Positions 54,034 to 62,754 of a DNA stretch of 64,000 nt are shown here, one piece after another. Every line of letters starts with the position of its first letter. The stretch's first letter is position 1. The notes beneath the pieces are model-generated. The model was not told the origin of the DNA. It did not search any database and saw only the letters and a list, made by a program, of their open reading frames with translations. The position numbers and the translations under genes were made by a program. This DNA is from Malaciobacter halophilus. Its GTDB lineage: Bacteria > Campylobacterota > Campylobacteria > Campylobacterales > Arcobacteraceae. Location: NCBI RefSeq assembly GCF_002837275.1, contig NZ_NXIF01000007.1, positions 62,001 to 126,000 on the forward strand, given 5' to 3'.

Positions 54034-54758
54034 TGAAAAAGTTTATTGCAGGATTTTTATTTTGTTTTACACTATTTGCACATGCAAATGATGATGTGAT
54101 AACAGTAGGACTTTGTGCTGCTTATCCCCCATTTGAATCAAGGGATGCTAAAAGTGGAGAAATTGTAGGTTTTGATGTTGATTTAGCAAAAGAGATAGGA
54201 AAAGTTCTAAATAGAAAAATAGTAATAAAAGATGCAGAGTGGCAAGCTTTATTAGGTGGATTAAAAACAAATCAGTATGATGTGATTTTAAGTGCTATGA
54301 GTAGACAAGAAGCAGGTGTAAATAATGTAAATTTATCAAATACTTACTTTTTATTAAATGATGTTGTTGTTGTAAAAAAAGACAATAATAGTATCAAGAC
54401 AAAAGAGGATTTAAAAGGAAAAGTTGTTGGTGTACAACTTGGAAGTGGAAGTGAACAAATAGTAGATAAATTAACTGGATTAAAAAGAGTTGCAAGATAC
54501 AACTATAACCCTGAAGCCTTTTTGGATTTAAAACATCAAAGAATTGATGCAGTTGTAGTAGGTTATGCATATGCAACAAAGCAAAAAAATTTTAAAAATG
54601 AGTATAAAATTGTAGATAAATTAGCTCCTGCACAATTAGTTGCAGTTATGAAAAAAGGTCAAGATAAACTAACAAAAGATATAAATATGGCCCTTGAGAA
54701 ACTAAGAGCAAACGGTGTGTATGATAAATTAGTACAAAAGTGGTTGGAAGTAAAATAG
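54033..54758 (+). CDS. polar amino acid ABC transporter, periplasmic binding protein
   Basis: This 241-residue protein has a signal peptide (about 1-18) and then a family-3 solute-binding fold: TVGLCAAYPPFESRDAKSGEIVGFDVDLAKEIGKVL (in parts, 24-58), EWQALLGGLKTNQYDVILSAMSR and KVVGVQLGSGSEQ. Ligand residues (Arg in SAMSR, Asp in RIDAVV) are present for an alpha-amino acid. Its stop abuts the permease start. It may carry cysteine-like or other sulfur amino acids given its neighbour. Confidence 0.9.
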   Translation: MKKFIAGFLFCFTLFAHANDDVITVGLCAAYPPFESRDAKSGEIVGFDVDLAKEIGKVLNRKIVIKDAEWQALLGGLKTNQYDVILSAMSRQEAGVNNVNLSNTYFLLNDVVVVKKDNNSIKTKEDLKGKVVGVQLGSGSEQIVDKLTGLKRVARYNYNPEAFLDLKHQRIDAVVVGYAYATKQKNFKNEYKIVDKLAPAQLVAVMKKGQDKLTKDINMALEKLRANGVYDKLVQKWLEVK

Positions 54759-55412
54759 ATGAATTTTAGTGTAGTTTATGATAACTTAGGGTTTTTATTT
54801 GAAGCTTCATGGCTTACAATATACCTATCTTTTGTATCTTTTTTAATTGCATTAGCAATTGGGGTTATAATAGGAACTTTAAGAAGTTATAAAATACACT
54901 GGACTTTAAATATGATTTTAAGTTCATATATTGAGATTTTTAGAGGTACGCCTTTATTAATACAACTATTTTTTATCTATTATGGACTACCCCAAATTGG
55001 TATCTCAATGACAAGTCATGAAGCTGCTATTTTGGGTTTATCCTTAAATTTTGGTGCTTATATGTCTGAAATCGTAAGAGCAGGTGTGCAAGGTATTTCA
55101 AAAGGTCAGTATGAGGCTGCTAAATCATTAGGAATGAATAATTTACATATGTTAATTTATATTGTTTATCCTCAAGCTTTAAGATTAACTCTTCCTTCTC
55201 TTACCAATACTTATGCTTCTATCTTAAAAGATAGCTCTTTAGTTTCTGTGTTGTCTATTACAGAACTAACAAGAGCAGGACAATTGATATATGTAAGAAC
55301 TTATGAGCCTTTTGAAATATATTTAACATTAGGCTTATTTTATTTTATAATGACTTATGCCATTTCTTTTATTTCTAAAAAAATAGAGAATAAATTTAGC
55401 TTTAATACATAA
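54759..55412 (+). CDS. polar amino acid ABC transporter permease
   Basis: This 217-residue HisMQ-type permease has about five membrane segments, FRGTPLLIQLFFIYYGLPQIG (about 66-86), and the EAA loop GQYEAAKSLGMNNLHMLIYIVYPQALRL (about 126-153). No ATP-binding gene follows; the next gene is an unrelated TauE/SafE protein. The transporter must borrow an ATPase encoded elsewhere. Begins directly after the binding-protein stop. Confidence 0.92.
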   Translation: MNFSVVYDNLGFLFEASWLTIYLSFVSFLIALAIGVIIGTLRSYKIHWTLNMILSSYIEIFRGTPLLIQLFFIYYGLPQIGISMTSHEAAILGLSLNFGAYMSEIVRAGVQGISKGQYEAAKSLGMNNLHMLIYIVYPQALRLTLPSLTNTYASILKDSSLVSVLSITELTRAGQLIYVRTYEPFEIYLTLGLFYFIMTYAISFISKKIENKFSFNT

Positions 55413-55497
55413 AAATAATCTACTTTAGTTTTTAAAATTTTTTTATTTATAAGTGAATTTTTGTTATTTTACTCTTCATTTTAAAATAGAGAAGAGC

Positions 55498-56214
55498 ATG
55501 GGAACAGAGATTTTTTTAGGAATAATTACTTTTTTTACTTCGACAATTGCAGGTGTTGTTGGACTTGGTGGGGGAATGATACTAATTGCTATTTTGCCCT
55601 CTTTTTTACCTGTTAATGCATTGATTCCAGTTCATGGACTTACCCAAATGTCAAGTAATTTTAGTAGGGCAGTCTTTGGTTATGCAGATGTTCAATATCA
55701 AGTAATACCAAAATTTTTACTAGGCTCACTTTTAGGTATTGCATTAATCTCTTCTGTTATATATTATATCTCTTTAGATTATGTACCTTTATTTATTGGT
55801 TTATATATACTTCTTTCTTTATGGTCAAAGAAGTTTAATGAAAAAATAAAAAGATTTGAAAGTTATTTTATAATTGGTTTTTTTCAAACAGGTTTATCTT
55901 TAGTTGTAGGTGCAACTGGCCCTTTGACTATGACCCTTTTATATAAAGATTTTGAAGAAAAAGATAAAGTAGTAGCAACAGCAGCTGCACTTATGGGAAT
56001 TACACATATTTTTAAAGTTTTTGTTTTTATATTTTTTGGATTTGCTTTTTTTGATTATATATGGTTACTTGTTTTTATGATTAGTGGTGCTATTGCAGGA
56101 AGTTATGCAGGTACAAAATTAAGAGATAAAATTGATGGTAAAAAGTTTAGAAATTTATTAAAAATATTACTATCTCTTTTAGCAATTAAAGTTATTGTTA
56201 CAGTATTTATCTAA
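55498..56214 (+). CDS. TauE/SafE-family sulfite/anion exporter-like membrane protein
   Basis: This 238-residue protein with about seven to eight hydrophobic segments has the two family repeats: STIAGVVGLGGGMILIAIL (about 13-31) and LSLVVGATGPLTMTLL (about 137-152). Family members move sulfite, sulfoacetate or other organic anions. I chose ATG 55498; the frame is open back to 55453 without a ribosome site. It may belong functionally with the sulfur-related operon 85 bp upstream. Confidence 0.85.
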   Translation: MGTEIFLGIITFFTSTIAGVVGLGGGMILIAILPSFLPVNALIPVHGLTQMSSNFSRAVFGYADVQYQVIPKFLLGSLLGIALISSVIYYISLDYVPLFIGLYILLSLWSKKFNEKIKRFESYFIIGFFQTGLSLVVGATGPLTMTLLYKDFEEKDKVVATAAALMGITHIFKVFVFIFFGFAFFDYIWLLVFMISGAIAGSYAGTKLRDKIDGKKFRNLLKILLSLLAIKVIVTVFI

Positions 56215-56256
56215 AATTAGATATAATTGACAAATAATAAAAAAAAAGGAAAGCCA

Positions 56257-56448
56257 ATGTTTGTTAAATTAAATGATAGAGTTTACTTAAATCTAGCAAA
56301 AATCACTAGAACAAAGATTGACCACGTAGAAGATGGAATTAGAGTTAGATTTTATGAAGGGCAAGATCAAGTTGCAAAATCTCAAAAATTTGAATCTATA
56401 AAAGAAGCAGATAAGTGGTTGAAAAAATTCTTAAAACCACAAAAATAA
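56257..56448 (+). CDS. small protein of unknown function
   Basis: This 63-residue, basic protein starts at ATG 56257, chosen for AAAGGAAAG just upstream; a TTG at 56227 is in frame but lacks a site. MFVKLNDRVYLNLAKITRTK and GIRVRFYEGQDQVAKSQKFE suggest a small beta-rich fold, then a helix (EADKWLKKFL). It faces ferritin tail to tail. No family recognised. Confidence 0.7.
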   Translation: MFVKLNDRVYLNLAKITRTKIDHVEDGIRVRFYEGQDQVAKSQKFESIKEADKWLKKFLKPQK

Positions 56449-56452
56449 TTTA

Positions 56453-56479
56453 AATAAGAGGAGATTTAATCCTCTTATT
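56453..56479. terminator. hairpin between small gene and ferritin
   Basis: AATAAGAGGA and TCCTCTTATT form a perfect 10-bp stem with a 7-nt loop placed between two convergent stop codons, so it can serve both. T-runs are short. Confidence 0.7.
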
Positions 56480-56986
56480 CTAAGCAGTTGGGTCATTAAA
56501 AACTCTTGCGCCTAACTCTTTATCTATTGTATATAAACCGTATCCGTTATCTCCAACTAGTTTAATATGGTCAATTATCTCTTTTACTGTTGCTTCTTCT
56601 TCAACTTGTTCTGTTACATACCATTGAAGTAAATTATAAGTAGCATGGTCTTTATCTTTCATAGCTAAATCACTTAAAACATTTAAATTTTTACTCATTT
56701 TTTGTTCATGTGCAAGGGATTTTTTAAATACATCAAGTAAAGATTTATACTCAACTTTTACTTCATCAATTGAAGGAAGCTTAATCTCAACATCTTGGTC
56801 TTCAAGATATTTAAATAGTTTCATCCCATGAGCAACTTCTTCTTGATATTGAATTAAAAACCAATTTGAAGCTCCATTAAAGCCCTCTTTTGAACAGTAT
56901 GCACTCATACCAAGATAGATATATGCAGAGTGATACTCTTTATTTAGTTGTTCTATTAATGCTTCTTGTAACTCTTTACTAATCAT
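56480..56986 (-). CDS. ftn: non-haem ferritin
   Basis: Ferritin stores iron as a 24-mer and oxidises Fe(II). The 168-residue protein has the ferroxidase ligands at the standard positions: Glu17 (NKEYHSAY), Glu50 and His53 (QEEVAHGMK), then Glu near 94 (AHEQKMS) and Glu/Gln near 126-130 (WYVTEQVEEE). It has no haem-ligand Met typical of bacterioferritin. AAAAGGAG precedes ATG. An inverted repeat lies 28-53 bp upstream of the start. Confidence 0.95.
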   Translation of the reverse strand: MISKELQEALIEQLNKEYHSAYIYLGMSAYCSKEGFNGASNWFLIQYQEEVAHGMKLFKYLEDQDVEIKLPSIDEVKVEYKSLLDVFKKSLAHEQKMSKNLNVLSDLAMKDKDHATYNLLQWYVTEQVEEEATVKEIIDHIKLVGDNGYGLYTIDKELGARVFNDPTA

Positions 56987-57014
56987 ATTAACTCCTTTTT
57001 ATAATAGTGATTAT

Positions 57015-57039
57015 AACAAGTAATTGTAATATACTTGTT
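57015..57039. promoter_or_regulatory. inverted repeat upstream of ferritin
   Basis: AACAAGTA and TACTTGTT are a perfect 8+8 bp inverted repeat with a 9-bp spacer, 29 to 53 bp before the ferritin start, where an operator for Fur- or PerR-like control would lie. It is not the classical Fur box. Confidence 0.4.
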
Positions 57040-57127
57040 TAAAACTAACATAACAAAACTTTAGATAAAATCACAAAATTCAAAACACAACAAACTTTTT
57101 GTGTTATTTATGCTTAATAACAAACTA

Positions 57128-57148
57128 TATAATCTCTTTAAAAGAGAT
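57128..57148 (+). promoter_or_regulatory. promoter and overlapping palindrome of ppaC
   Basis: TATAAT (57128-57133) is followed without gap by the dyad ATCTCTTT-A-AAAGAGAT (57132-57148), 20 to 36 bp before the start codon. It would overlap the transcription start, so it could be an operator or a 5' stem. Confidence 0.45.
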
Positions 57149-57167
57149 ATTAAAAGGATATATTTTT

Positions 57168-58088
57168 ATGGCAATTTATACATGTGGACATACAACTCCT
57201 GATTCAGACTCAATTTGTTCGGCTATTTCATTAGCTTATTTATTAAATAAAATAGGGCGTGAAGCAACTCCTGCTAGACAAGGGCCAGTTTCTCCAGAGA
57301 CTCAATTTATTTTGGATAGATTTGGTTTTGAAGCACCTGAGCTTAAAACTGAATTTGCTGGTGAAGAGATTTTTATAACTGATTATTCTGACAGAGGACA
57401 AGCTCCAAAAGATATAGATGAAGCTACTATTGTTGGTATTGTTGACCATCATAAATTAGGTGATTTAACTACTTCAGCACCACTTGAATGTTGGATTAGA
57501 CCAGTTGGTTGTACAAATACAATTGTAAAAGAGATGTATGATTATCATAAAGTTGAAATTCCTGCAAATATTGCTGGTGTTATGCTTTGTGCAATTCTTT
57601 CTGATACAGTAATTTTTAAATCACCAACTTGTACACCACTTGATATTGAAGTTGTAAGAGAACTTGCTTCTATTGCAGGTATTGAAGACTTTGGTGCACT
57701 TGGTATGGAGATGTTTAAAGTAAAATCAGCAGTTGAAGGTGTTCCTGTTAGAGATTTGATTTTAAGAGATTATAAACCATTTGATATGCATGGAAGTGCA
57801 GTTGGTATTGGTCAATTAGAAGTTGTAGATTTATCTATTTTTGATTCAATCAAAACTGAGTTACAAGCTGATTTAGATAAGTTAAGAGAAGAGAATAACT
57901 TGCATACTGCATGTTTACTTTTAACTGATATTATGAAAGAGGGTTCTGAAGTACTTGTTTCTTCATCTGATTCTTCTGTATTTGAAAAAGCATTTGATGT
58001 AAAATTAGAAGATAATAAAGTTTGGTTAGATGGTTGTTTATCAAGAAAAAAACAAATTATTCCTTTCTTAGAACCAGCATTTGCATAA
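57168..58088 (+). CDS. ppaC: manganese-dependent (family II) inorganic pyrophosphatase
   Basis: This DHH-family enzyme hydrolyses pyrophosphate. Metal ligands are visible: His8, Asp12 and Asp14 (GHTTPDSDS), Asp72 in TDYSD and the DHH signature at 93-95 (IVDHHKLGD); the C-terminal DHHA2 domain has the SRKKQIIP motif near the end. The 306-residue start at ATG 57168 is chosen because AAAGGA precedes it and homologues begin MAIYxxGH. No CBS insert. Followed by a strong terminator. Confidence 0.96.
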   Translation: MAIYTCGHTTPDSDSICSAISLAYLLNKIGREATPARQGPVSPETQFILDRFGFEAPELKTEFAGEEIFITDYSDRGQAPKDIDEATIVGIVDHHKLGDLTTSAPLECWIRPVGCTNTIVKEMYDYHKVEIPANIAGVMLCAILSDTVIFKSPTCTPLDIEVVRELASIAGIEDFGALGMEMFKVKSAVEGVPVRDLILRDYKPFDMHGSAVGIGQLEVVDLSIFDSIKTELQADLDKLREENNLHTACLLLTDIMKEGSEVLVSSSDSSVFEKAFDVKLEDNKVWLDGCLSRKKQIIPFLEPAFA

Positions 58089-58090
58089 AT

Positions 58091-58124
58091 AAAAAGATAG
58101 CTTAGTTGCTATCTTTTTATTTTT
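58091..58124. terminator. terminator between ppaC and the agmatinase-family gene
   Basis: AAAAAGATAGC (58091-58101) pairs with GCTATCTTTTT (58108-58118), 11 bp with a 6-nt loop and T-rich tail. A-run on the other side means it can work in both directions. Confidence 0.92.
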
Positions 58125-58144
58125 TAAGAGATAGATTTACTATT

Positions 58145-59206
58145 TTATTTATACGATATTTTATTTTGACTTGCTAATAAAGCTGCACTAAGATGGTATA
58201 AAATTCTTGCACCAACATTTTCATCCCAGTCGTTTTTGCTAACTCCTACCTCACATAAATCAAATCCTATTATATCTCTACCACTTTTTACTACCATATA
58301 AATAAGATGTTCTAATTGGCTATATCTAAGTCCTCCTGGAACTGGTGTTCCTGTATTTGGACAGTTAAGTGGTTCTAAACCATCAATATCAATAGATAAA
58401 TATACATTTTGTGGAAGTTGCTCAATAAAGGGAAAATATACCTCTTCTAGCGATTTTCCACATGCAAGCTCTTGTTGCATATGTGTATCATATAAACAAT
58501 TGGCTTTTTTCCCATACTCTTTTATTCTCAAAGCCTCTTCATTACTATAATCTCTAATTCCTATTTGAACAAGTTTTGAAACCTTGTCACACTCATTCAT
58601 GACATTGTAAAAAATAGAAGCATGGGAATATATAAAGCCTTCATATGCTTTTCTTAAATCATGATGTGCATCAACATGCAAAATACCAAAATTTTCATCT
58701 TGAGTATCATTTAAAGCTTTGATAAGTCCAAATGGACAAGAGTGTTCTCCTCCTACAACTGCTACAAATTTACCTTTTTTGATTTGCTTGATTGATTTTT
58801 TATAAACAGAATCATTTAAGATTTTAGAAGATTCATTTACAAAGTTTAAGGCTTTTTTCTTTACTTTCCCTTCTTCAAGTGCTTGAATTACTTTTAAAGC
58901 TTTTTTTCTAACTTTATTATTTAGTTTTAATAAATCTTTACTTGTTTCAAGCATAGCGATTCCAGCTGTATATGGCTTGATATAATGAAATGTTTCTAAA
59001 TCTAGTTGATGACTTGAAAGTCTAATAGCATCAGCAGCTTTTGCTGTTCCTTCTTTAAATGAAACAGTTGCTTCCCAAGGAACAGGAAGTAAAATTAAAC
59101 TTGCTTCTTTAGGGTCTAATTTTCCACCAATAAAACCATCATTTTTAGAAGGAGGTAAACCTAGTTCTAATATTTTTATCTCTTCTTTTAAAGTTCTATA
59201 AGACAT
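58145..59206 (-). CDS. speB: agmatinase/arginase-family ureohydrolase
   Basis: This binuclear manganese enzyme cleaves agmatine or a related guanidino compound to release urea. Metal motifs are complete: GGEHS (152-156), DAHHD (179-183) and SIDIDGLEP (271-279). The protein is 353 residues, longer than most SpeB (about 300), due to a helical Lys-rich insert at about 88-145. Agmatinase is favoured because polyamine enzymes are usual here, but arginase or another guanidinase cannot be excluded. Confidence 0.85.
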   Translation of the reverse strand: MSYRTLKEEIKILELGLPPSKNDGFIGGKLDPKEASLILLPVPWEATVSFKEGTAKAADAIRLSSHQLDLETFHYIKPYTAGIAMLETSKDLLKLNNKVRKKALKVIQALEEGKVKKKALNFVNESSKILNDSVYKKSIKQIKKGKFVAVVGGEHSCPFGLIKALNDTQDENFGILHVDAHHDLRKAYEGFIYSHASIFYNVMNECDKVSKLVQIGIRDYSNEEALRIKEYGKKANCLYDTHMQQELACGKSLEEVYFPFIEQLPQNVYLSIDIDGLEPLNCPNTGTPVPGGLRYSQLEHLIYMVVKSGRDIIGFDLCEVGVSKNDWDENVGARILYHLSAALLASQNKISYK

Positions 59207-59234
59207 ATATTTTCCTATTAAATTATTTGTTCTA

Positions 59235-59756
59235 TTAAATTTTACTTTTAACCCAATCAGAAAAATTAGGATGATTTAATTTTGCAATTTGAGTTAATTC
59301 TTGTGGGTTTATATTTGTAACACCAAAGTGCTCATTTACTTCTTCTTTTAAAAGTTCCCAATTTAACTCTTTTTTCTCTTTTAAGCTAAGCTCTATCCAT
59401 GAGTTATTAAAAAATAGATAACCTGAAGCTAATTGTTTAATAAAATCTGTAATACAAGAAGAGACAAGATAAGCCTCACCTTCTGAATCCATAAAAACAA
59501 CAGGTGGTTCTGTTTTTAGTTTTGGGTAAAACCATAAAAGAAACATTGAGCCACTTGCATCCTTACCAAACTGAATAAAACTATCATTGCAAGATGACCA
59601 AGTTTCATTGCCAAACCAATATTTAAAGGTTTGGTTTAACTCTTCTTTACTAACTTGATAAAACTCAAAATCTATAGGCCAAGATATAATCTCTTTTTCA
59701 CATAACTTTTTTAAATACTCTAATGATTCTAAAGAGTTTTTATTTAATCTATTCAT
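59235..59756 (-). CDS. SUKH (SMI1/KNR4)-like protein
   Basis: This 173-residue soluble protein has the segment DSFIQFGKDASGSMFLLWFYPK (in part, about 59-80) and PPVVFMDSEGEAYLVSSCITDFIKQLASG, a pattern typical of SUKH/SMI1 domains, which are often immunity proteins against toxins. No toxin gene is adjacent, so an immunity role is unsupported. AGGAG precedes ATG. It is followed by the agmatinase-family gene after 28 bp. Confidence 0.65.
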   Translation of the reverse strand: MNRLNKNSLESLEYLKKLCEKEIISWPIDFEFYQVSKEELNQTFKYWFGNETWSSCNDSFIQFGKDASGSMFLLWFYPKLKTEPPVVFMDSEGEAYLVSSCITDFIKQLASGYLFFNNSWIELSLKEKKELNWELLKEEVNEHFGVTNINPQELTQIAKLNHPNFSDWVKSKI

Positions 59757-59807
59757 TTGAAATATACTCCTAAATATTATCTTTTAATATATAATCTACT
59801 TAGTGAA

Positions 59808-60203
59808 TTATTCAGTATCACCAAAATTAGCAAAAGCATTTTCAATATTTGGAATACTTTTATATCTTGTTTTTGTTAATTTTACTTGCTTAGTTTTTAA
59901 ATCACATATTGCAATTCTAAAACTTGAACCTATAAAAGGTTCAACAACACAAATAATCTTATTATCAACTTCTCTTGTCGTATAAATTGTACCTTGAAGA
60001 GAATTAAAAAAATATTTTGGATAACTAAGTGGTGTTATTTCAACTATATCAATAGTTTGTTCATTTTCAAGAGTTTGTAATATATTCATAGCATCTTCAT
60101 AACTATCAAATTGAATACACCAATCATCAAAGATTTTATTAAAATGTTCTAAGTCTTCATCTAAAAAACCACCTGCAAGTGATTGTAATGCGTAAATTGA
60201 CAC
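59808..60203 (-). CDS. soluble protein of unknown function
   Basis: This is a 131-residue acidic protein. The GTG start at 60203 is chosen since AAAGG lies 8 bp upstream; a GTG at 60212 overlaps that site. It has LAGGFLDEDLEHFNKIFDDW near the N-terminus and three strand-like stretches (GTIYTTREVDNKIICVVEPF, SSFRIAICDL, VKLTKTRYKS). No known domain. It lies upstream of the SUKH-like gene on the same strand, with a 51-bp gap. Confidence 0.65.
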   Translation of the reverse strand: MSIYALQSLAGGFLDEDLEHFNKIFDDWCIQFDSYEDAMNILQTLENEQTIDIVEITPLSYPKYFFNSLQGTIYTTREVDNKIICVVEPFIGSSFRIAICDLKTKQVKLTKTRYKSIPNIENAFANFGDTE

Positions 60204-60361
60204 GTAAAGCACCTTTATGTAAATTAAAAATTGATTTTAACATATATAAAGAAAAAGTTCTTAAAAGTATAAGTTTATTTTTGACTTAATAAAAAGTTTT
60301 AACTCTTATGTTTTCTATGTATTTTAAATAGTTATGTTAAAAATCTTAATAAATAAAAATA

Positions 60362-62065
60362 ATGGATTATAATACAATGAAAAATATAAACACATTTGAT
60401 GAACTTGCAAAATTAACTGATTACTCTTTTTTAGAAGAGCTTAACTGTGAACCTAATTTAGAACAAAATGAAGACAATAAAACACCAAGACAAGTTTTTA
60501 GTGGTCATTATGTTTTAGTAGAGCCTACTGCTCTTAAAAAGCCTTTGTATGTTTCTTATAGTGAAGATTTTTGTAAAGAGTTAGGATTTACAAAAAGTTT
60601 AATAAACTCTAATGAATTTATTAAAATGTTTTCAGCAGATATGTCAACTCTACCAAGTGGAATGAAAAAAATAGGGTGGGCTACTGGATATGCACTATCT
60701 ATTTATGGTACAGAGTATTATACTCAATGCCCTTTTCAAACAGGCAATGCATATGGAGATGGTAGGGCTATTTCTATTTTAGAAGCAGTAATAAATAATA
60801 AAAGATGGGAGTTTCAATTAAAAGGAGCAGGAAGAACTCCATATTGTAGAGGAGCAGATGGACGAGCGGTATTACGTTCAAGTGTTCGTGAGTTTATAGC
60901 TCAAGAGCATATGCATTCGTTAAAAGTTCCTACTTCAAGATCTTTATGTCTATTTACAACTACAAAAGAGCAAGTAAAAAGACCTTGGTTTAATAATAAC
61001 TCTTATTCAAAAGAGGCAGAAGTTATGATAGAAGAAGATGTTGCAATTACTACAAGAGTTGCATCATCATTTATACGTGTTGGGCAACTTGAGCTTTTTG
61101 CTAGAAGAGCAAGAAAAAATGAACATGAAAAAGCGTACGAAGAGTTAGAAAAGCTTGTTTTACATTTAATTAATAGAGAATACAATAGTGAAATAAATAG
61201 TGATTTAAATTTAGAACAAAAAGTAATACTATTAGCACAAGAGTTTAAAAATAGACTTACTTCTTTAGTTGCTAATTGGATACGAGTTGGCTACTGCCAA
61301 GGTAATTTTAATAGTGATAACTGTGCAGCAGGAGGGTTTACTTTAGATTATGGCCCTTTTGGATTTATTGAAATGTTTAATCCCTCATATCAGCCATGGA
61401 CTAATGGTGGAGTACATTTTTCATTTTTTAATCAACCAAATGCTGCAAAAAAGAATTTTGAATCATTTTGTAGCTCATTAAAACCTTTATTAGCTTCAGA
61501 TTCAAAAAGTTTAAAAGAGCTTGAATATATTCAAAATAGCTTTTTTTCAATGATGAAAACAAAACTTGATAATATGTGGGCAAGTAAATTAGGACTTGAT
61601 AAGTTTGATTCTGAGATTTTTAATGAACTTATGAATTTAATGATTAAAACTAAAGTTGATTATACAATATTTTTCAGAGAACTATCAAATATACCTAGTA
61701 GTGTTGAAGATATAAAAATAAGTTTTTATGATGCTTCTAATGTAAATGAAAATCTTAAATCCCAGTGGAATAAATGGCTAGAAAAATGGAGAGCAAAAAT
61801 TGATAATAATTTAGAAGACTCTAGTTTAAAACTCTCAAATAAGATGAAAACAGTTAATCCAAAATATATTTTACGAGAATGGCATTTAGTGGAAGCTTAT
61901 AAACAAGCACAAAAAGGTAACTATGAATTAGTAAAACAGTTACAAAAAATTATGACAAATCCATATATTGAAAATAGTAAAGATATTCAAAGAGAGTATT
62001 ACAGTAAAAAACCTTTAACTCTTTTTGGAATCGCAGGTATTAGTCATGTAAGTTGCTCTTCATAG
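60362..62065 (+). CDS. selO: SelO/YdiU pseudokinase protein AMPylator
   Basis: SelO has a kinase-like fold that transfers AMP from ATP to Ser, Thr or Tyr of target proteins in the redox response. The 567-residue protein has KKIGWATGYALSIYG, FQLKGAGRTPYCRGADGRAVLRSSVREF (about 152-179, ATP site), FNSDNCAAGGFTLDYGPFGFIEMF (about 318-341, metal Asn and Asp) and ends VSCSS, where eukaryotic SelO has selenocysteine in the third last position. ATG 60362 lacks a good ribosome site; ATG 60377 is an alternative. Confidence 0.95.
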   Translation: MDYNTMKNINTFDELAKLTDYSFLEELNCEPNLEQNEDNKTPRQVFSGHYVLVEPTALKKPLYVSYSEDFCKELGFTKSLINSNEFIKMFSADMSTLPSGMKKIGWATGYALSIYGTEYYTQCPFQTGNAYGDGRAISILEAVINNKRWEFQLKGAGRTPYCRGADGRAVLRSSVREFIAQEHMHSLKVPTSRSLCLFTTTKEQVKRPWFNNNSYSKEAEVMIEEDVAITTRVASSFIRVGQLELFARRARKNEHEKAYEELEKLVLHLINREYNSEINSDLNLEQKVILLAQEFKNRLTSLVANWIRVGYCQGNFNSDNCAAGGFTLDYGPFGFIEMFNPSYQPWTNGGVHFSFFNQPNAAKKNFESFCSSLKPLLASDSKSLKELEYIQNSFFSMMKTKLDNMWASKLGLDKFDSEIFNELMNLMIKTKVDYTIFFRELSNIPSSVEDIKISFYDASNVNENLKSQWNKWLEKWRAKIDNNLEDSSLKLSNKMKTVNPKYILREWHLVEAYKQAQKGNYELVKQLQKIMTNPYIENSKDIQREYYSKKPLTLFGIAGISHVSCSS

Positions 62066-62157
62066 GCTAAATTATTTAAGTTTTGAGTTAAAAGGTGCTA
62101 AAATATCACATATTTTTCAAATAAGCATACAATAAATATAAAAGGAGTTTTTAGCTT

Positions 62158-62625
62158 ATGACGCCAGCAATAAATATTTTGAAAAAAAATAGATGTGATT
62201 TTAAAATACATAAATATGAACATGATACAAATAACACAGATTTTGGAAATGAAGCTGTAGAAAAATTAAATTTAGATGCAAATAGAGTTTATAAAACTTT
62301 GCTTGTTGAAATAGCGCCTAAAAAGCTCGCAGTTGCAGTTGTACCTGTTGCAAATCAACTCAGTTTAAAAAAAGTAGCCAATGCTTTAGGTGAAAAAAAA
62401 GTAGTTATGGCAGATAAAAATGAAGCTTCAAAAGTTACTGGATATTTAGTAGGAGGAATCTCTCCTTTAGGTCAAAAACGATTACTTCCTACGGTTATTG
62501 ATAGTGGCGCTTTAAATTTTGAAACTATATTTGTAAGTGGAGGTAAAAGAGGTCTTGATATTGAATTAAGTGCAGTTAAATTACAAAAAATTTTAGATGC
62601 AAAAGTTGAAGATATAAAAGCATAA
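62158..62625 (+). CDS. ybaK: Cys-tRNA(Pro)/Cys-tRNA(Cys) deacylase YbaK
   Basis: YbaK/EbsC proteins clear tRNA-Pro mischarged with cysteine. The 155-residue protein has [30 protein letters not shown] with the catalytic Lys, [29 protein letters not shown] (in parts, about 79-107) and [11 protein letters not shown], which match the family end to end. AAAGGAG precedes ATG by 9 bp. Confidence 0.93.
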   Translation: MTPAINILKKNRCDFKIHKYEHDTNNTDFGNEAVEKLNLDANRVYKTLLVEIAPKKLAVAVVPVANQLSLKKVANALGEKKVVMADKNEASKVTGYLVGGISPLGQKRLLPTVIDSGALNFETIFVSGGKRGLDIELSAVKLQKILDAKVEDIKA

Positions 62626-62635
62626 AATAAATCTT

Positions 62636-62655
62636 AATTACAAAAAGTAATTTTT
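62636..62655 (+). terminator. weak terminator after ybaK
   Basis: AATTAC-aaaaa-GTAATT followed by TTT forms a 6-bp stem 11 bp after the ybaK stop. The stem is weak. Confidence 0.4.
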
Positions 62656-62754
62656 AAACTAATTTTGTATCTTATTTAAAAGTAACTATAGTTTAAGTTA
62701 CATATAAAGTTTGTTAATAGATAATCTTTATAACCTATAAGTAAAGGAAGAACT

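Noticed and set aside
62682-62701. GTAACT/AGTTAC inverted repeat upstream of glutamate dehydrogenase
   Set aside because: Only 6+6 bp with an imperfect core; matches of this size are frequent by chance here.
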